A DNA stretch of 64,000 nt from Streptomyces sp. MMG1533 (GTDB taxonomy: Bacteria; Actinomycetota; Actinomycetes; Streptomycetales; Streptomycetaceae): NCBI RefSeq assembly GCF_001279775.1, contig NZ_LGDG01000213.1, positions 186,001-250,000 on the forward strand. The letters are read 5' to 3'. Within the stretch, counting starts at the first letter, position 1. Each line of letters begins with the position of its first letter. Under the pieces are notes generated by a model that was given only the letters and a program-made list of their open reading frames with translations, was not told the origin of the DNA and did no database searches. Below are positions 44,546 through 53,383 of the stretch, piece by piece. The position numbers and the translations under genes are program-made.

Positions 44546-44713
44546 GCGGTCGTGCCGCATGTGTCCACAAGATCCACGGCACCGCGCAGGGGCGCGTCTC
44601 CGGCCGTTCGCCCAACAGCTCGCGGGTCATCCGGGCGAGGACGGCTCGGCCGTCTGTGCGCCCCGAGTCGGCACGCGGTCGGGAGCGGATACATGCGCGC
44701 GCTCGGCGTTCCG

Positions 44714-45118
44714 TCAGCTGTCCGCGTCGGCTGCGGTGAGGGAGGCGAGCGCGGCGTCGAGGCGGCGGGTGGCCTCTTCGGCGACCGGGCGCAGGGCGTC
44801 GAGTTCGGTGAGGGCGACCATCGTGTTCGGGTCGAGGGCCTGTACGGCGGTGCGGTCGCCGTCGCGGCGGACGACGACGTTGCAGGGCAGCAGCAGGCCG
44901 ATGGAGCGGTCGGTCTCCAGGGCGCGGTGGGCCAGGGGCGGGTTGCAGGCGCCGAGGATCACGTAGTCCTCCATGTCGTGGTCGAGCTTCGCCTTGAGGG
45001 TGGCGGTGACGTCGATCTCGGTCAGAATGCCGAAGCCCTGCCCGGCGAGGGCCTCGCGGACGCGGCCGACCGTGGTGGCGAAGTCGGTGTCGAGTCGCAC
45101 GGTGCGGTCGTAGCGCAT
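44714..45118 (-). CDS. DUF302-domain protein
   Basis: This 134-residue protein has the DUF302 pattern: RYDRTVRLDTDFATTVGRVREALAGQGFGILTEIDV, a central ILGACNPPLAHRAL with the conserved Cys, and LLLPCNVVVR with a second Cys. DUF302 proteins are small alpha-beta proteins of unknown activity, frequent in sulfur-oxidation and persulfide clusters. AGGAAG lies before the ATG chosen here; the longer frame would run through two operators. It diverges from the persulfide dioxygenase across two CstR-type sites, so it probably belongs to the same regulon. Confidence 0.87.
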   Translation of the reverse strand: MRYDRTVRLDTDFATTVGRVREALAGQGFGILTEIDVTATLKAKLDHDMEDYVILGACNPPLAHRALETDRSIGLLLPCNVVVRRDGDRTAVQALDPNTMVALTELDALRPVAEEATRRLDAALASLTAADADS

Positions 45119-45219
45119 GGCGGTCTTCCTGTCTGTCGGCTCGCACGGCGTGGACCGGGTGTCCGGCCGTGTGCGAGGTACTCGTGAAGCGTTTCCCGGG
45201 GCTTTCCCTGTCCCTGGAA

Positions 45220-45235
45220 ATACCCCCCGGGGTAC
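45220..45235. promoter_or_regulatory. CstR-type operator, site 1
   Basis: ATACCCCCCGGGGTAC, a GC-rich palindrome with AT-rich ends, lies between the divergent DUF302 and persulfide-dioxygenase genes. Confidence 0.75.
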
Positions 45236-45254
45236 TCGTGTTACGGTCGTAAGC

Positions 45255-45270
45255 ATACCCCCTGGGGTAA
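45255..45270. promoter_or_regulatory. CstR-type operator, site 2
   Basis: ATACCCCCTGGGGTAA lies 35 nt from site 1 and 25 nt before the persulfide-dioxygenase start. The pair could block both divergent promoters. Confidence 0.75.
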
Positions 45271-45294
45271 TTCTTCATTGGAAGGGAGTACCTC

Positions 45295-46662
45295 GTGTTC
45301 TTCGTCGAGACGATCGAGGTGGCCGGGCTCGGCAACCGCAGTTACCTGGCGGGCGGCGAGCGGACGGCGGTGGCGGTCGACCCGCCCCGTGACGTGGACC
45401 AGATGATCGCGGCGGCGGCCCGGCGAGGGGTGCGGATCTCGCACGTCGTCGAGACGCACGTCCACAACGACTACGTCACCGGCGGCCTGGAGCTCGCCCG
45501 GCTCACTGGCGCCGCCTACCTCGTTCCCGCCGGGGCCCACGTCTCATTCGAACGCGTGCCGGTGCGCGACGGCGACCGCACGGAGATCGACACCGAGGCC
45601 GGACTGGCCCTGCGCGCGCTCACGACGCCCGGCCACACCCCGCACCACACCTCCTATGCGCTGGAGGAGAACGGCACGGCGGCCGCGGTGTTCACCGGCG
45701 GCTCGCTGCTGATCGGCACGGTGGGCCGTCCCGATCTCGTGGAGCCGCGGCTGACCGAGCGGCTCGCCCGCGCACAGCACGCCTCCGCACACCGCCTGGC
45801 CGCCGAGCTGCCCGACGACACGGCCGTGCTGCCCACGCACGGATTCGGCAGCTTCTGCTCCTCCTCCCAGGCCGAGGGCGGCGACACGACCATCGGCAAG
45901 GAGAAGGCGTCCAACGAAGCCCTCACCCGGGACGTCGACACCTTCGTCGCCGACCTGCTGGCCGGCCTCGACGACATCCCCGCCTACTACACACACATGG
46001 GCCCCGCCAACGCGGCCGGACCCGCACCCGTCGACCTGACCCAGCCCGCCGTCGCCGACGCCGAGGAGATCGCCGCCCGGCTGGCCGCGGGGGAGTGGGT
46101 GGTCGACCTGCGCAACCGCGTCGCGTTCGCCGCCGGGCATGTGTCCGGCTCGTTCAACTTCGAGGCCGAAGGACAGCTCGCCGCCTACCTCGCCTGGCTG
46201 ATCCCGTGGGGCAAGCCGGTCACGCTGCTCGCCGAGTCACCCGAGCAGCTCGCCACCGCCCAGCGCGAGCTGGTCCGCGTGGGCATCGACCGCCCCGCTG
46301 CCGCGGCCACCGGCGAACCCGGTGACTGGGTCCGGGAGGGGGAGGCCCAGGCCTCCTTCCCGCGCGCCACGTTCGCCGATCTCGCCGGCCGGCACCCGGC
46401 GGAGGGAGTCGTCGTCCTCGACGTCCGGCGCGGCTCGGAGCGGGCGGCGGGATATGTCGAGGGCTCGGTCCACATCCCGGTCCACGGCCTGCACCGCCGC
46501 CTCGGCGAGGTTCCTGACGGTGAGGTGTGGGTGCACTGTGCGGGCGGCATGCGGGCCGCCATCGCCGCCTCGCTGCTGGATGCCGCGGGCCGGGACGTCG
46601 TCGCCGTGGACGACTCCTTCGACGCGGTCGAGAAGGCGGGAGTCGCCGTCCGGATTCCCTGA
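45295..46662 (+). CDS. Persulfide dioxygenase-rhodanese fusion, copy 1
   Basis: This 455-residue protein has an N-terminal metallo-beta-lactamase domain (THVHNDYVTGG, TPGHTPHHTSY) of the ETHE1/CstB persulfide-dioxygenase type, then two rhodanese modules. The first (about 255-330) lacks a catalytic cysteine. The second (about 355-455) has the active loop VHCAGGMRA. It should oxidise low-molecular-weight persulfides to sulfite and move sulfane sulfur to or from thiosulfate. The GTG start follows AAGGGAG. Two CstR-type operators precede it. A second, diverged copy lies at 59011. Confidence 0.92.
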   Translation: MFFVETIEVAGLGNRSYLAGGERTAVAVDPPRDVDQMIAAAARRGVRISHVVETHVHNDYVTGGLELARLTGAAYLVPAGAHVSFERVPVRDGDRTEIDTEAGLALRALTTPGHTPHHTSYALEENGTAAAVFTGGSLLIGTVGRPDLVEPRLTERLARAQHASAHRLAAELPDDTAVLPTHGFGSFCSSSQAEGGDTTIGKEKASNEALTRDVDTFVADLLAGLDDIPAYYTHMGPANAAGPAPVDLTQPAVADAEEIAARLAAGEWVVDLRNRVAFAAGHVSGSFNFEAEGQLAAYLAWLIPWGKPVTLLAESPEQLATAQRELVRVGIDRPAAAATGEPGDWVREGEAQASFPRATFADLAGRHPAEGVVVLDVRRGSERAAGYVEGSVHIPVHGLHRRLGEVPDGEVWVHCAGGMRAAIAASLLDAAGRDVVAVDDSFDAVEKAGVAVRIP

Positions 46663-46731
46663 CGGCGTCGGATGCCACAGATGTCCCACCGATCTTCCGT
46701 ACCGACCAGGAAACAGGAGCGAGAAACCGCA

Positions 46732-47121
46732 ATGAGCATCTTCCGACGAGGCCGGGGCGGTCCGGGGCGCGTGACCGTGCAGGAGGCGGCCGCGCGCACC
46801 GGCCACGGCAACGCCGGCGACAGCGGCGGTGACGCCGTGCTGCTGGATGTGCGCGAGCTGCACGAGTGGCAGGCGGGGCATGCGCCGCGCGCCGTGCATC
46901 TGCCGCTGTCCACGCTGGCCGCGGAGGCGGGGCTGCCCGCCGAGGCGCAGGCGCGGCCCCTGGTCGTGATCTGCCGCTCCGGCAACCGGTCCCGGCGGGC
47001 CGCGGAACTGCTGGTCGCCTGGGGTGCGCAGGCCGTGGACGTGATCGGGGGAATGGGGGACTGGGCGGAGGCGGGTCTGCCGGTGGTGGACGCACGCGGT
47101 GGGAACGGCACCGTCGCGTGA
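46732..47121 (+). CDS. Single-domain rhodanese
   Basis: This 129-residue sulfurtransferase has LLDVRELHEWQAGHAPRAVHLPL and the catalytic loop VICRSGNRSRR. The start MSIF follows CAGGAGCGAG. It lies 69 nt after the dioxygenase and its stop overlaps the GTG of the TauE/SafE gene, so the three genes form one unit: persulfide oxidation, sulfur transfer, export. Confidence 0.92.
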   Translation: MSIFRRGRGGPGRVTVQEAAARTGHGNAGDSGGDAVLLDVRELHEWQAGHAPRAVHLPLSTLAAEAGLPAEAQARPLVVICRSGNRSRRAAELLVAWGAQAVDVIGGMGDWAEAGLPVVDARGGNGTVA

Positions 47122-47864
47122 GCGCGCTCATACTCGCCCTGGCCGCCGGGGCGGTCATCGGCCTGGCGCTCGGCGCGCTCGGGGGCGGCGGCAGCGTGCT
47201 GGCCGTCCCCGCCCTGATCTACCTCCTCGACTTCACCCCGGTCGGGGCGACGACCGCGAGCCTGGTCATCGTCGCCGTCACCTCGGCCACCGCGATGTCC
47301 GCGCACGCCCGCGACGGGAACGTGCGCTGGCGTACGGGGGTGCTGTTCTCGGCGGCCGGGATCGGCCCGGCGATGCTGGGCGGCGCGCTCGCCGCCCGTA
47401 TCCCGGCGGCCGTACTGACGGCGGCCTTCGCCGTGGTCGCGGGAGTGGCCGCCCTGCGTATGCTGCGGTCCGGTCCGGCCGCGGACGCCATCGTGCCGGT
47501 ACGGCCGGGCCGGGCCGCGGCCGCGGGCGGCGGGCTCGGCGCGGTCACCGGTGTCCTCGGTGTCGGCGGTGGCTTCCTCGCCGTACCGGCGCTGGTGGGC
47601 GTGCTGGGCCTGCGGATGCGGAACGCGGTGGGTACCAGCCTCCTGGTCATCACCGTCAACTCACTGGCCGCGCTGGCGATGCGCGCAGGCACGGTCGAGG
47701 GGCTGGACTGGGCGGTCGTCGGGCCGTTCGTCGGGGCCGCGATCCTAGGCGCCTGGGACGGCAAGCGGCTGGCCGCGAAGATCTCAGGACACATGCTTCA
47801 GCGGATCTTCGCGGTGGTGCTGCTGGCGGTGGCGGCCTTCATGTTGATCGACGCGGCGCTGTGA
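47118..47864 (+). CDS. TauE/SafE-family sulfite exporter, copy 1
   Basis: This 248-residue membrane protein has about eight helices. The two family repeats are visible: GLALGALGGGGSVLAVPALIYLL near the start and GAVTGVLGVGGGFLAVPALV in the second half. TauE/SafE proteins move sulfite or organosulfonates across the membrane. Next to a persulfide dioxygenase, export of the sulfite it produces is the likely role. The GTG overlaps the rhodanese stop. The convergent CstR gene ends 21 nt downstream of its stop. Confidence 0.9.
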   Translation: MSALILALAAGAVIGLALGALGGGGSVLAVPALIYLLDFTPVGATTASLVIVAVTSATAMSAHARDGNVRWRTGVLFSAAGIGPAMLGGALAARIPAAVLTAAFAVVAGVAALRMLRSGPAADAIVPVRPGRAAAAGGGLGAVTGVLGVGGGFLAVPALVGVLGLRMRNAVGTSLLVITVNSLAALAMRAGTVEGLDWAVVGPFVGAAILGAWDGKRLAAKISGHMLQRIFAVVLLAVAAFMLIDAAL

Positions 47865-47885
47865 CGGCCGCCGAGGTGAGAGCCC

Positions 47886-48208
<323 letters not shown>

Positions 48209-48256
48209 GTACGTCCCGATACGGGACGGCGTCGACCAATAAGGATCACACCTGCC

Positions 48257-48844
48257 ATGACCAGCTCTCCCACCCCCGTCGCCCTCGCCGCCGAGCAGGC
48301 CCGCACCCGGCTGCACGAGCTCACCGTCATCGACGTGCGGACGCCCGCCGAGTACGCCTCCGGCCATCTGCCCGGCGCCCTGAACATCCCCCTGGACCAC
48401 GTCCGCCGCGCCCTGCCGGAGATACGCCACGCCGCCGAGCAGGGTGACGTCCTCGTCGTCTGCGCCTCCGGTGCCCGCTCGGAGAACGCATGCAAGCTGC
48501 TGGCCGAGCAGGGCATACCGACCGCCACCCTCTCCGGTGGCACAGGCGCCTGGGCCGCCGAGGGGCACGACCTGCACACCCCGGCCGCCTGCGACACGCG
48601 CGCCGGCTGGAGCATGGAGCGCCAAGTGCGCTTCACCGCCGGCACGGTGGTGCTCCTGGGCCTCCTCCTCGGCCTGCTCGTGCACCCGGCCCTCCTGCTG
48701 ATCTCGGCCGGTATCGCGGGCGGCCTGGTCTTCTCCGCCCTCACGAACACCTGCGGTATGGCGGCCGTGCTCGGCAAACTGCCGCACAACCGCCCGCGCG
48801 CGGCCGATCTCGACGTCGCGTTGGCCGCTCTGCGCAGCCGCTGA
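48257..48844 (+). CDS. Membrane rhodanese-DUF2892 protein, copy 1
   Basis: This 195-residue protein has a rhodanese domain (VIDVRTPAEYASGHLPGALNIPL, active loop VCASGARSENA) followed by a C-terminal DUF2892 hairpin of two transmembrane helices (about 128-170) and CGMAAVLGKLPHNR. It is a membrane-anchored sulfurtransferase that could deliver sulfane sulfur to or from membrane sulfide:quinone oxidoreductase. It diverges from the CstR gene. A homologous copy lies at 58338. Confidence 0.92.
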   Translation: MTSSPTPVALAAEQARTRLHELTVIDVRTPAEYASGHLPGALNIPLDHVRRALPEIRHAAEQGDVLVVCASGARSENACKLLAEQGIPTATLSGGTGAWAAEGHDLHTPAACDTRAGWSMERQVRFTAGTVVLLGLLLGLLVHPALLLISAGIAGGLVFSALTNTCGMAAVLGKLPHNRPRAADLDVALAALRSR

Positions 48845-48852
48845 ACCCGCGT

Positions 48853-48889
48853 TCCAGGGCGCCCGTGGAGACTCCATGGGCGCCCTGGA
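48853..48889. terminator. Bidirectional terminator
   Basis: A 16-bp stem with one mismatch (48853-48868 with 48874-48889) and a 5-nt loop fills the gap between the convergent rhodanese and thioredoxin genes. Confidence 0.8.
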
Positions 48890-48891
48890 TG

Positions 48892-49263
48892 TCAGTTCGC
48901 TTTCGTCGGGCCCGCAGCGGCCTTCCGGTGCACGGCGTCCATGTCGACGGCCCTGATCTTTCCGATGAGCTCCTCCAGGGCCTGCGGCGGCAAAGCGCCC
49001 GGCTGCGAGTACAGGACGGTCCGGTCGCGGACGGCCATCAGGGTGGGGATGGATGAGATCTGGAAGGTGCCGGCGAGTTCGGGTTGTGCTTCGGTGTCGA
49101 CCTTGCCGAAGACGATGTCCGGGTGGCGGACGGCCGCCTTCTCGTAGACAGGGCCGAACGTCCGGCACGGTCCGCACCAGGCCGCCCAGAAGTCGATCAG
49201 TACGATCTCCGAACCGGTGACGGTCTCCTCGAAGTTGTCCTTGGTCAGTTCCATGGTGGGCAT
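48892..49263 (-). CDS. Thioredoxin
   Basis: This 123-residue thioredoxin-fold protein has the active site WAAWCGPC (C30, C33) and the cis-Pro segment ISSIPTLMAV. The C-terminus has a short extension. It probably reduces protein or low-molecular-weight persulfides made by the surrounding enzymes. An ATACCCGGTGGGGTAT palindrome lies 20 nt upstream of its ATG, so it has its own CstR-controlled promoter. That promoter overlaps the 3' flank of the cysteine-desulfurase-like gene. Confidence 0.93.
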   Translation of the reverse strand: MPTMELTKDNFEETVTGSEIVLIDFWAAWCGPCRTFGPVYEKAAVRHPDIVFGKVDTEAQPELAGTFQISSIPTLMAVRDRTVLYSQPGALPPQALEELIGKIRAVDMDAVHRKAAAGPTKAN

Positions 49264-49283
49264 GGCTTCCGGTCTCCTCTCAT

Positions 49284-49299
49284 ATACCCGGTGGGGTAT
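49284..49299. promoter_or_regulatory. CstR-type operator, site 4
   Basis: ATACCCGGTGGGGTAT lies just upstream of the thioredoxin start and 15 nt beyond the stop of the aminotransferase gene. Confidence 0.75.
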
Positions 49300-49314
49300 C
49301 TGGGTCCCTTCGGT

Positions 49315-51008
49315 TCAACCGGTGCCGGTCCGGGTTTGTTCCAGGCAGACGGGCGGCAGCGGGAACCAGCGCATCCGCTCGAAGTCGGCCGGCAGCCCGG
49401 TGGGGCCGTCGTCGAGAGAATCCGCACGGCAGGTCAGCACCTCGCGTGCACGGTTGAGCTGGCCCGACAGTGCTTCCTCGCCCAGCCGGTGATGGCGGAC
49501 CGCCGACGCGGTGATTCGTCCGTCGGCGGCGAAGCGTACGTCGGTCAGCCGCAGCGGAGGAGCGGCCGGGCCGGTGCGATGGCGCCACTGCCCGGTGTGC
49601 GGGTCGAAGCGGTAGTCGGGGAGGAGCCGGTGGCCGTACGCGGCGATCAGCTCGACGGCGTCGATGAGGTAGTCGCGGACGGTGTCGCTGATGAAGTAGT
49701 TGAAGTTGACGCGGATCCAGCCGGGTTTGATGCCGTCGCAGCCGTGGACGACCTCGTCGAGCAGGGCGTGGGAGGTGGCCGGGTCTATGGCGAGCAGGCG
49801 GTGGCCGTACGGTCCGGCGCACGAGCAGCCGCCGCGGGCCTGGATGCCGAACAGGTCGTTGAGCAGGGCGACGACGTAGTTGTGGTGCAGGTGGGCGTGG
49901 TCGCCGTGGCGGATGCGGAAGGAGACGATGGACAGGCGGCGGGCGTGGTGGTTGCCGAGGATCTCGATGCCGGGGTTGCGGTCCCAGTCCGAGAGGGCCG
50001 GCGCCAGTGGCGCTGCTCGGCGGCCTGGATGGTGTCGGTGCCGACGGCTTGTTTGAGGGTGAAGACCAGACCGGCGCGGATGGACTCGACGATGGCCGGG
50101 GTGCCGCCCTCCTCGCGGGCGACGGGGTCGTCGAGGTAACGGTGGCCGAGCGGGTCGACGAAGGCGACGGTGCCGCCGCCGGGCGCGGTGGGCACCCGGT
50201 TGCGCACGAGTTCACGGCGTACGACGAGCACGCCCGGGGTCTGCGGGCCGCTGGCGAACTTGTGCGGTGACAGGAAGACCGCGTCCTTGTGGTCGCGCGC
50301 GCCGGGCTCGCTCTCCGCGACCCGGATCGGAACGTACGGGGCGGCCGCCGCGTAGTCCCAGAAGGACAGCGCGCCGTGCGCGTGCAGCAGCCGGGCGATG
50401 CGGTCGGTGTCGGTGAGGATGCCGGTGACGTTGGAGGCGGCCGAGAAGCTGCCGATGCGCAGCGGCCGGTCGGCGTACCGGACCAACTGCGCCTTCAGTT
50501 CACCGAGATCGATGTGACCGTCCGCGTCCTCGTCGATGACCACGACGTCGGCGACCGACTCCCGCCAGGGCAGTTCGTTCGAGTGGTGCTCGTACGGGCC
50601 GACGAATACGACCGGGCGTACGGCCCGCGGCAGCGGGTCAGGCCGGCGCAGCTCCAGGATGCCCACCAGTTTGTTGACCGCTGCGGTCGCTCCCGAGCCG
50701 CAGAAGACGACGAGGGCGTCCTCGGTGCCGCCGACCGCGTCGCGGATGATCCGCCGGGCGTCCTCGCGCAGCCGGGTCGTCTGCAGCCCGGTGCTGGAGC
50801 TCTCCGTGTGGGTGTTGCCGTAAAGGGGCAGCACCTGCTCGCGCACGAAGTCCTCGGCGAAGTCCAGGGAGCGGCCGGAGGCGGTGTAGTCGGCGTAGAC
50901 GAGGCGCCGGGGGCCGTAAGGGCCCTCCAGCACCTCGTCGTCGCCGATCAGGCCGCGACGGATGCGGTCCAGAAGGGGGGAGGCGGGCGGCGCCAGGTGC
51001 GTGCTCAT
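49315..51008 (-). pseudogene. Class V aminotransferase / cysteine-desulfurase-like enzyme with one frameshift
   Basis: The gene encodes a PLP-dependent class V aminotransferase of the selenocysteine-lyase/desulfurase group: YADYTASGRSLDFAEDFV, GNTHTESSSTG, FCGSGATAAVNKL and the lysine loop FLSPHKFASGPQTPG. Near 50003 the frame is lost; one missing G in CGCCGG(G)CC would restore it. The other frame continues as ALSDWDRNPGIEIL and LFGIQARGGCSCAGPYG to the stop at 49315. The protein is otherwise complete at about 565 codons. The cause may be real decay or a base-calling error. It would release sulfur from cysteine or a persulfide. Its ATG overlaps the OsmC stop. Confidence 0.8.
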
Positions 51009-51457
51009 GGTGCCAGTCCGATGCCGATCTCGGGTGGCTGCTGCAGTGTGTTGTGGACCGTGCAGCGTGAGGCGACGGCGAGCAGGGCCGTGCGGCGCTG
51101 CTCGGGCAGTCCGGGCGGTGGGACGATCGTGACGTGCACGGAGGCCACGCGGGCGGGCCGGTCGGTGGCCATGGTGAATTCCGTACGGACACGCAGTCCA
51201 GCCTGGTCCAGGCCGTGGCGGTGCAGGAAACGACCCGCGTAGAAGGCGACACAGGTGGCCAGCGAGGCGGCGAACAGTTCGGTGGGAGTGGGGGCGATGT
51301 CCGTGCCGCCCGCCTCGACGGGCTGGTCGACGTGGATGTGGTGGCCGCGGATGTCCACGGTGTAGATGTCGCGGTCGGCGTGGGTCACCTCGAGGCGGTG
51401 CACGTCCGCGTCCTGCGGCTGGTTCGTGGGGAGGGTCTGCGGTGCGGTGCCGGTCAT
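51005..51457 (-). CDS. OsmC-family peroxiredoxin-like protein
   Basis: This 150-residue OsmC/Ohr-family protein has the two reactive cysteines: GTDIAPTPTELFAASLATCVAFYAGRF (first) and LLAVASRCTVHNTL (second). OsmC proteins reduce organic peroxides, and several reduce or bind persulfides. The start MTGTAPQ was chosen because homology and a GGGG-rich leader begin there. The stop overlaps the ATG of the desulfurase-like gene (ATGA). Two CstR-type sites lie in the gap to the divergent SQR gene. Confidence 0.9.
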   Translation of the reverse strand: MTGTAPQTLPTNQPQDADVHRLEVTHADRDIYTVDIRGHHIHVDQPVEAGGTDIAPTPTELFAASLATCVAFYAGRFLHRHGLDQAGLRVRTEFTMATDRPARVASVHVTIVPPPGLPEQRRTALLAVASRCTVHNTLQQPPEIGIGLAP

Positions 51458-51584
51458 GGCCGGGCCCCTTCTCTTCGGCGTCGGCTGCTGTTGGTTCCAG
51501 TCGACCGCGAACCGCGCTACTGATCGAGAGGCCGACGGGGTGTGCCAGGGGCGGTTCGGCCCTCGCACCGGCAGCCGTCGTCGC

Positions 51585-51600
51585 ATACCCTGGTAGGTAT
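51585..51600. promoter_or_regulatory. CstR-type operator, site 5
   Basis: ATACCCTGGTAGGTAT, a weaker palindrome, lies on the OsmC side of the OsmC-SQR intergenic region. Confidence 0.65.
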
Positions 51601-51660
51601 TTTTTCAGGGGGTTCGCGGCGGGCGGGCAGCGCACGGGGTCTGCGGGGCGGGTCGAAGGC

Positions 51661-51676
51661 ATACCCGGGTGGGTAC
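51661..51676. promoter_or_regulatory. CstR-type operator, site 6
   Basis: ATACCCGGGTGGGTAC lies 76 nt from site 5 and 58 nt before the SQR start. Confidence 0.7.
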
Positions 51677-51733
51677 CTTGGTGGGGACCAACGGCCCATG
51701 CCTCGCCCCCATCTTCCGCACGACAGTGGGGAC

Positions 51734-52975
51734 ATGGGCCAACACATCGTGATACTCGGAGGCGGCACCGCCGGCACGCTGACGGCGAACAGGCTGCGCC
51801 GCATGTACGACGAGGACGAATGCCGGATTACCGTGGTCGACCAGGACGACGACCACGTCTACCAGCCCGGCCTGCTGTTCGTCCCCTTCGGCGCGGCCCA
51901 GCCGCGCCACCTCGTCCGGTCACGTCCGCGGCAACTGAACGCCGCCATCGACTACAAGATGGCGAGGATCGAGCGGGTGGACCTGGGCGCACGGACGGTG
52001 CACCTCAGTGGCGGCATCCGGCTGCCCTACGACGTCCTCGTGGTCGCCACCGGGGCCACGCTGCTGCCGGAGGAGACCGAGGGGCTGACCGGTCCAGGCT
52101 GGGGAGAGAAGGTCTTCACTTTCTACGACCTTCCCGGCGCTGTCGGTCTGCACCACGCCCTTGAGCGCTTCGAGGGCGGGCGCGTCGTGGTGAACGTGGC
52201 CGATCTGCCGGTCAAGTGCCCTGTCGCGCCACTGGAGTTCGCTTTCCTCGCTGACTGGTACTTCCAGCGGCGCGGCATCCGCGACAAGGTCCGACTGACG
52301 TACGCCACCCCGCTGGACGCCGCCTTCACCAAGCCCGTCGCCGCCAAGGCGCTCGGCGGGCTGCTGGCGGACAAGGGCATCGAGCTGGTCACCGAGTTCA
52401 CGCTCGGCGAGGTCGACGGCGAAGGCGGCCGGCTGGTGTCGTACGACGAACGCGAGGTGCCCTTCGACCTGGCGGTGGTCGTGCCACTGCACGGCGGCGC
52501 CGAGTACGTCGGCCGCTCCGCGGACCTCGGCGACGAGCTGGGCTTCATCCCCGTCGACCAGCGCACCCTCCAACACCCCCAGTATCCCGAGGTGTTCGCC
52601 ATCGGCGACGCGGCCGGGCTGCCGGCGTCCAAGGCGGGCTCGGTGGCGCACTTCGCGGGGGAGACGCTCACGCACAACATCGGCCGCTTCCTGGCGGGAC
52701 AACCACTGGACGCGACCTTCGACGGGCACACCAACTGCTTCGTCGAGACGGGCTTCCACAAGGCGCTGCTCATCGACTTCAACTACGAGACCGAGCCGCT
52801 GCCAGGCCACTTCCCGGCTGCGGTGGGCCTGCCGCTGCTGAAGGAGTCGCACGCCAACCACCTCGGCAAGCTGGCTTTCGAATGGCTGTACTGGCACAGC
52901 CTCCTGCCCGGCCGGGAACTGCCCGGCATCGACTCGGCGATGCCCGAGCACGGCAAACACCACGTCCACGCCTGA
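51734..52975 (+). CDS. Sulfide:quinone oxidoreductase-like flavoprotein, copy 1
   Basis: This 413-residue FAD-dependent pyridine-nucleotide-disulfide-fold protein has HIVILGGGTAGTLTANRL near the N-terminus, the redox cysteine C162 (VKCPVAPLEF), a second cysteine C335 (GHTNCFVETG) and FAIGDAAGLPASKAG. The C-terminus (KLAFEWLYWHSLLPG) is amphipathic and probably membrane-associated. It should oxidise sulfide to sulfane sulfur and pass electrons to menaquinone. Downstream come TusE-like and DsrE-like sulfur carriers in the same direction, suggesting direct handover. It differs clearly from the second SQR-like gene at 60523. Confidence 0.9.
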   Translation: MGQHIVILGGGTAGTLTANRLRRMYDEDECRITVVDQDDDHVYQPGLLFVPFGAAQPRHLVRSRPRQLNAAIDYKMARIERVDLGARTVHLSGGIRLPYDVLVVATGATLLPEETEGLTGPGWGEKVFTFYDLPGAVGLHHALERFEGGRVVVNVADLPVKCPVAPLEFAFLADWYFQRRGIRDKVRLTYATPLDAAFTKPVAAKALGGLLADKGIELVTEFTLGEVDGEGGRLVSYDEREVPFDLAVVVPLHGGAEYVGRSADLGDELGFIPVDQRTLQHPQYPEVFAIGDAAGLPASKAGSVAHFAGETLTHNIGRFLAGQPLDATFDGHTNCFVETGFHKALLIDFNYETEPLPGHFPAAVGLPLLKESHANHLGKLAFEWLYWHSLLPGRELPGIDSAMPEHGKHHVHA

Positions 52976-53013
52976 ACATCTCTGAACGTCTCTGAACGAA
53001 GGAGATCACCGTC

Positions 53014-53331
53014 ATGCCCACCGCCACCTACGGCGACACCGCCGTCCCCGTCGACGACGAGGGCTTCTTCACCGATCCCGACCGCTGGACCGAGCCCATG
53101 GGCGAGCAGATCGCCCACGAGGCGGGCATCGAGGAACTGACCGACCGGCACTGGACGGTCATCCACTTCATGCGTGCCGAATACGCCGCCAAGGGCACCG
53201 GCCCCACCGTGCGCGTCCTGGGCAAGACGTCCGGCGTGAGCGTCAAGGAGCTGTACCAGCTCTTCCCCAAGGGCCCGGCCAAGACCGCGGCGAAGATCGC
53301 CGGAATTCCCAAGCCGCGCGGCTGCATCTGA
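53014..53331 (+). CDS. TusE/DsrC-family sulfur carrier
   Basis: This 105-residue protein has the family features DDEGFFTDPDRWTEPMGEQIA, TDRHWTVIHFMRAEYA and the C-terminal LFPKGPAKTAAKIAGIPKPRGCI with penultimate C104. The second cysteine of true DsrC, ten residues earlier, is replaced by Lys, so this is a single-cysteine TusE-like carrier. GAAGGAG precedes the ATG. It lies between the SQR gene and the DsrE-like gene. Confidence 0.92.
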   Translation: MPTATYGDTAVPVDDEGFFTDPDRWTEPMGEQIAHEAGIEELTDRHWTVIHFMRAEYAAKGTGPTVRVLGKTSGVSVKELYQLFPKGPAKTAAKIAGIPKPRGCI

Positions 53332-53383
53332 CCTCCCGGTCATCGCCCCCGCCATCGTCTCTGTCATATAGGAGCGTGCCGTC

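Larger units (their letters stand above)
41032..44713. other. Gene graveyard between the caspase module and the sulfur island
   Basis: About 3.7 kb contains no intact recognisable gene. It holds pieces of at least six unrelated genes (dihydroxyacid dehydratase, DsbA/FrnE, DUF4240, aldehyde dehydrogenase, hydrogenase small and large subunits), each truncated or frameshifted. Such a mixture suggests a repeated insertion and deletion site. No transposase or integrase remnant was recognised. Confidence 0.8.
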
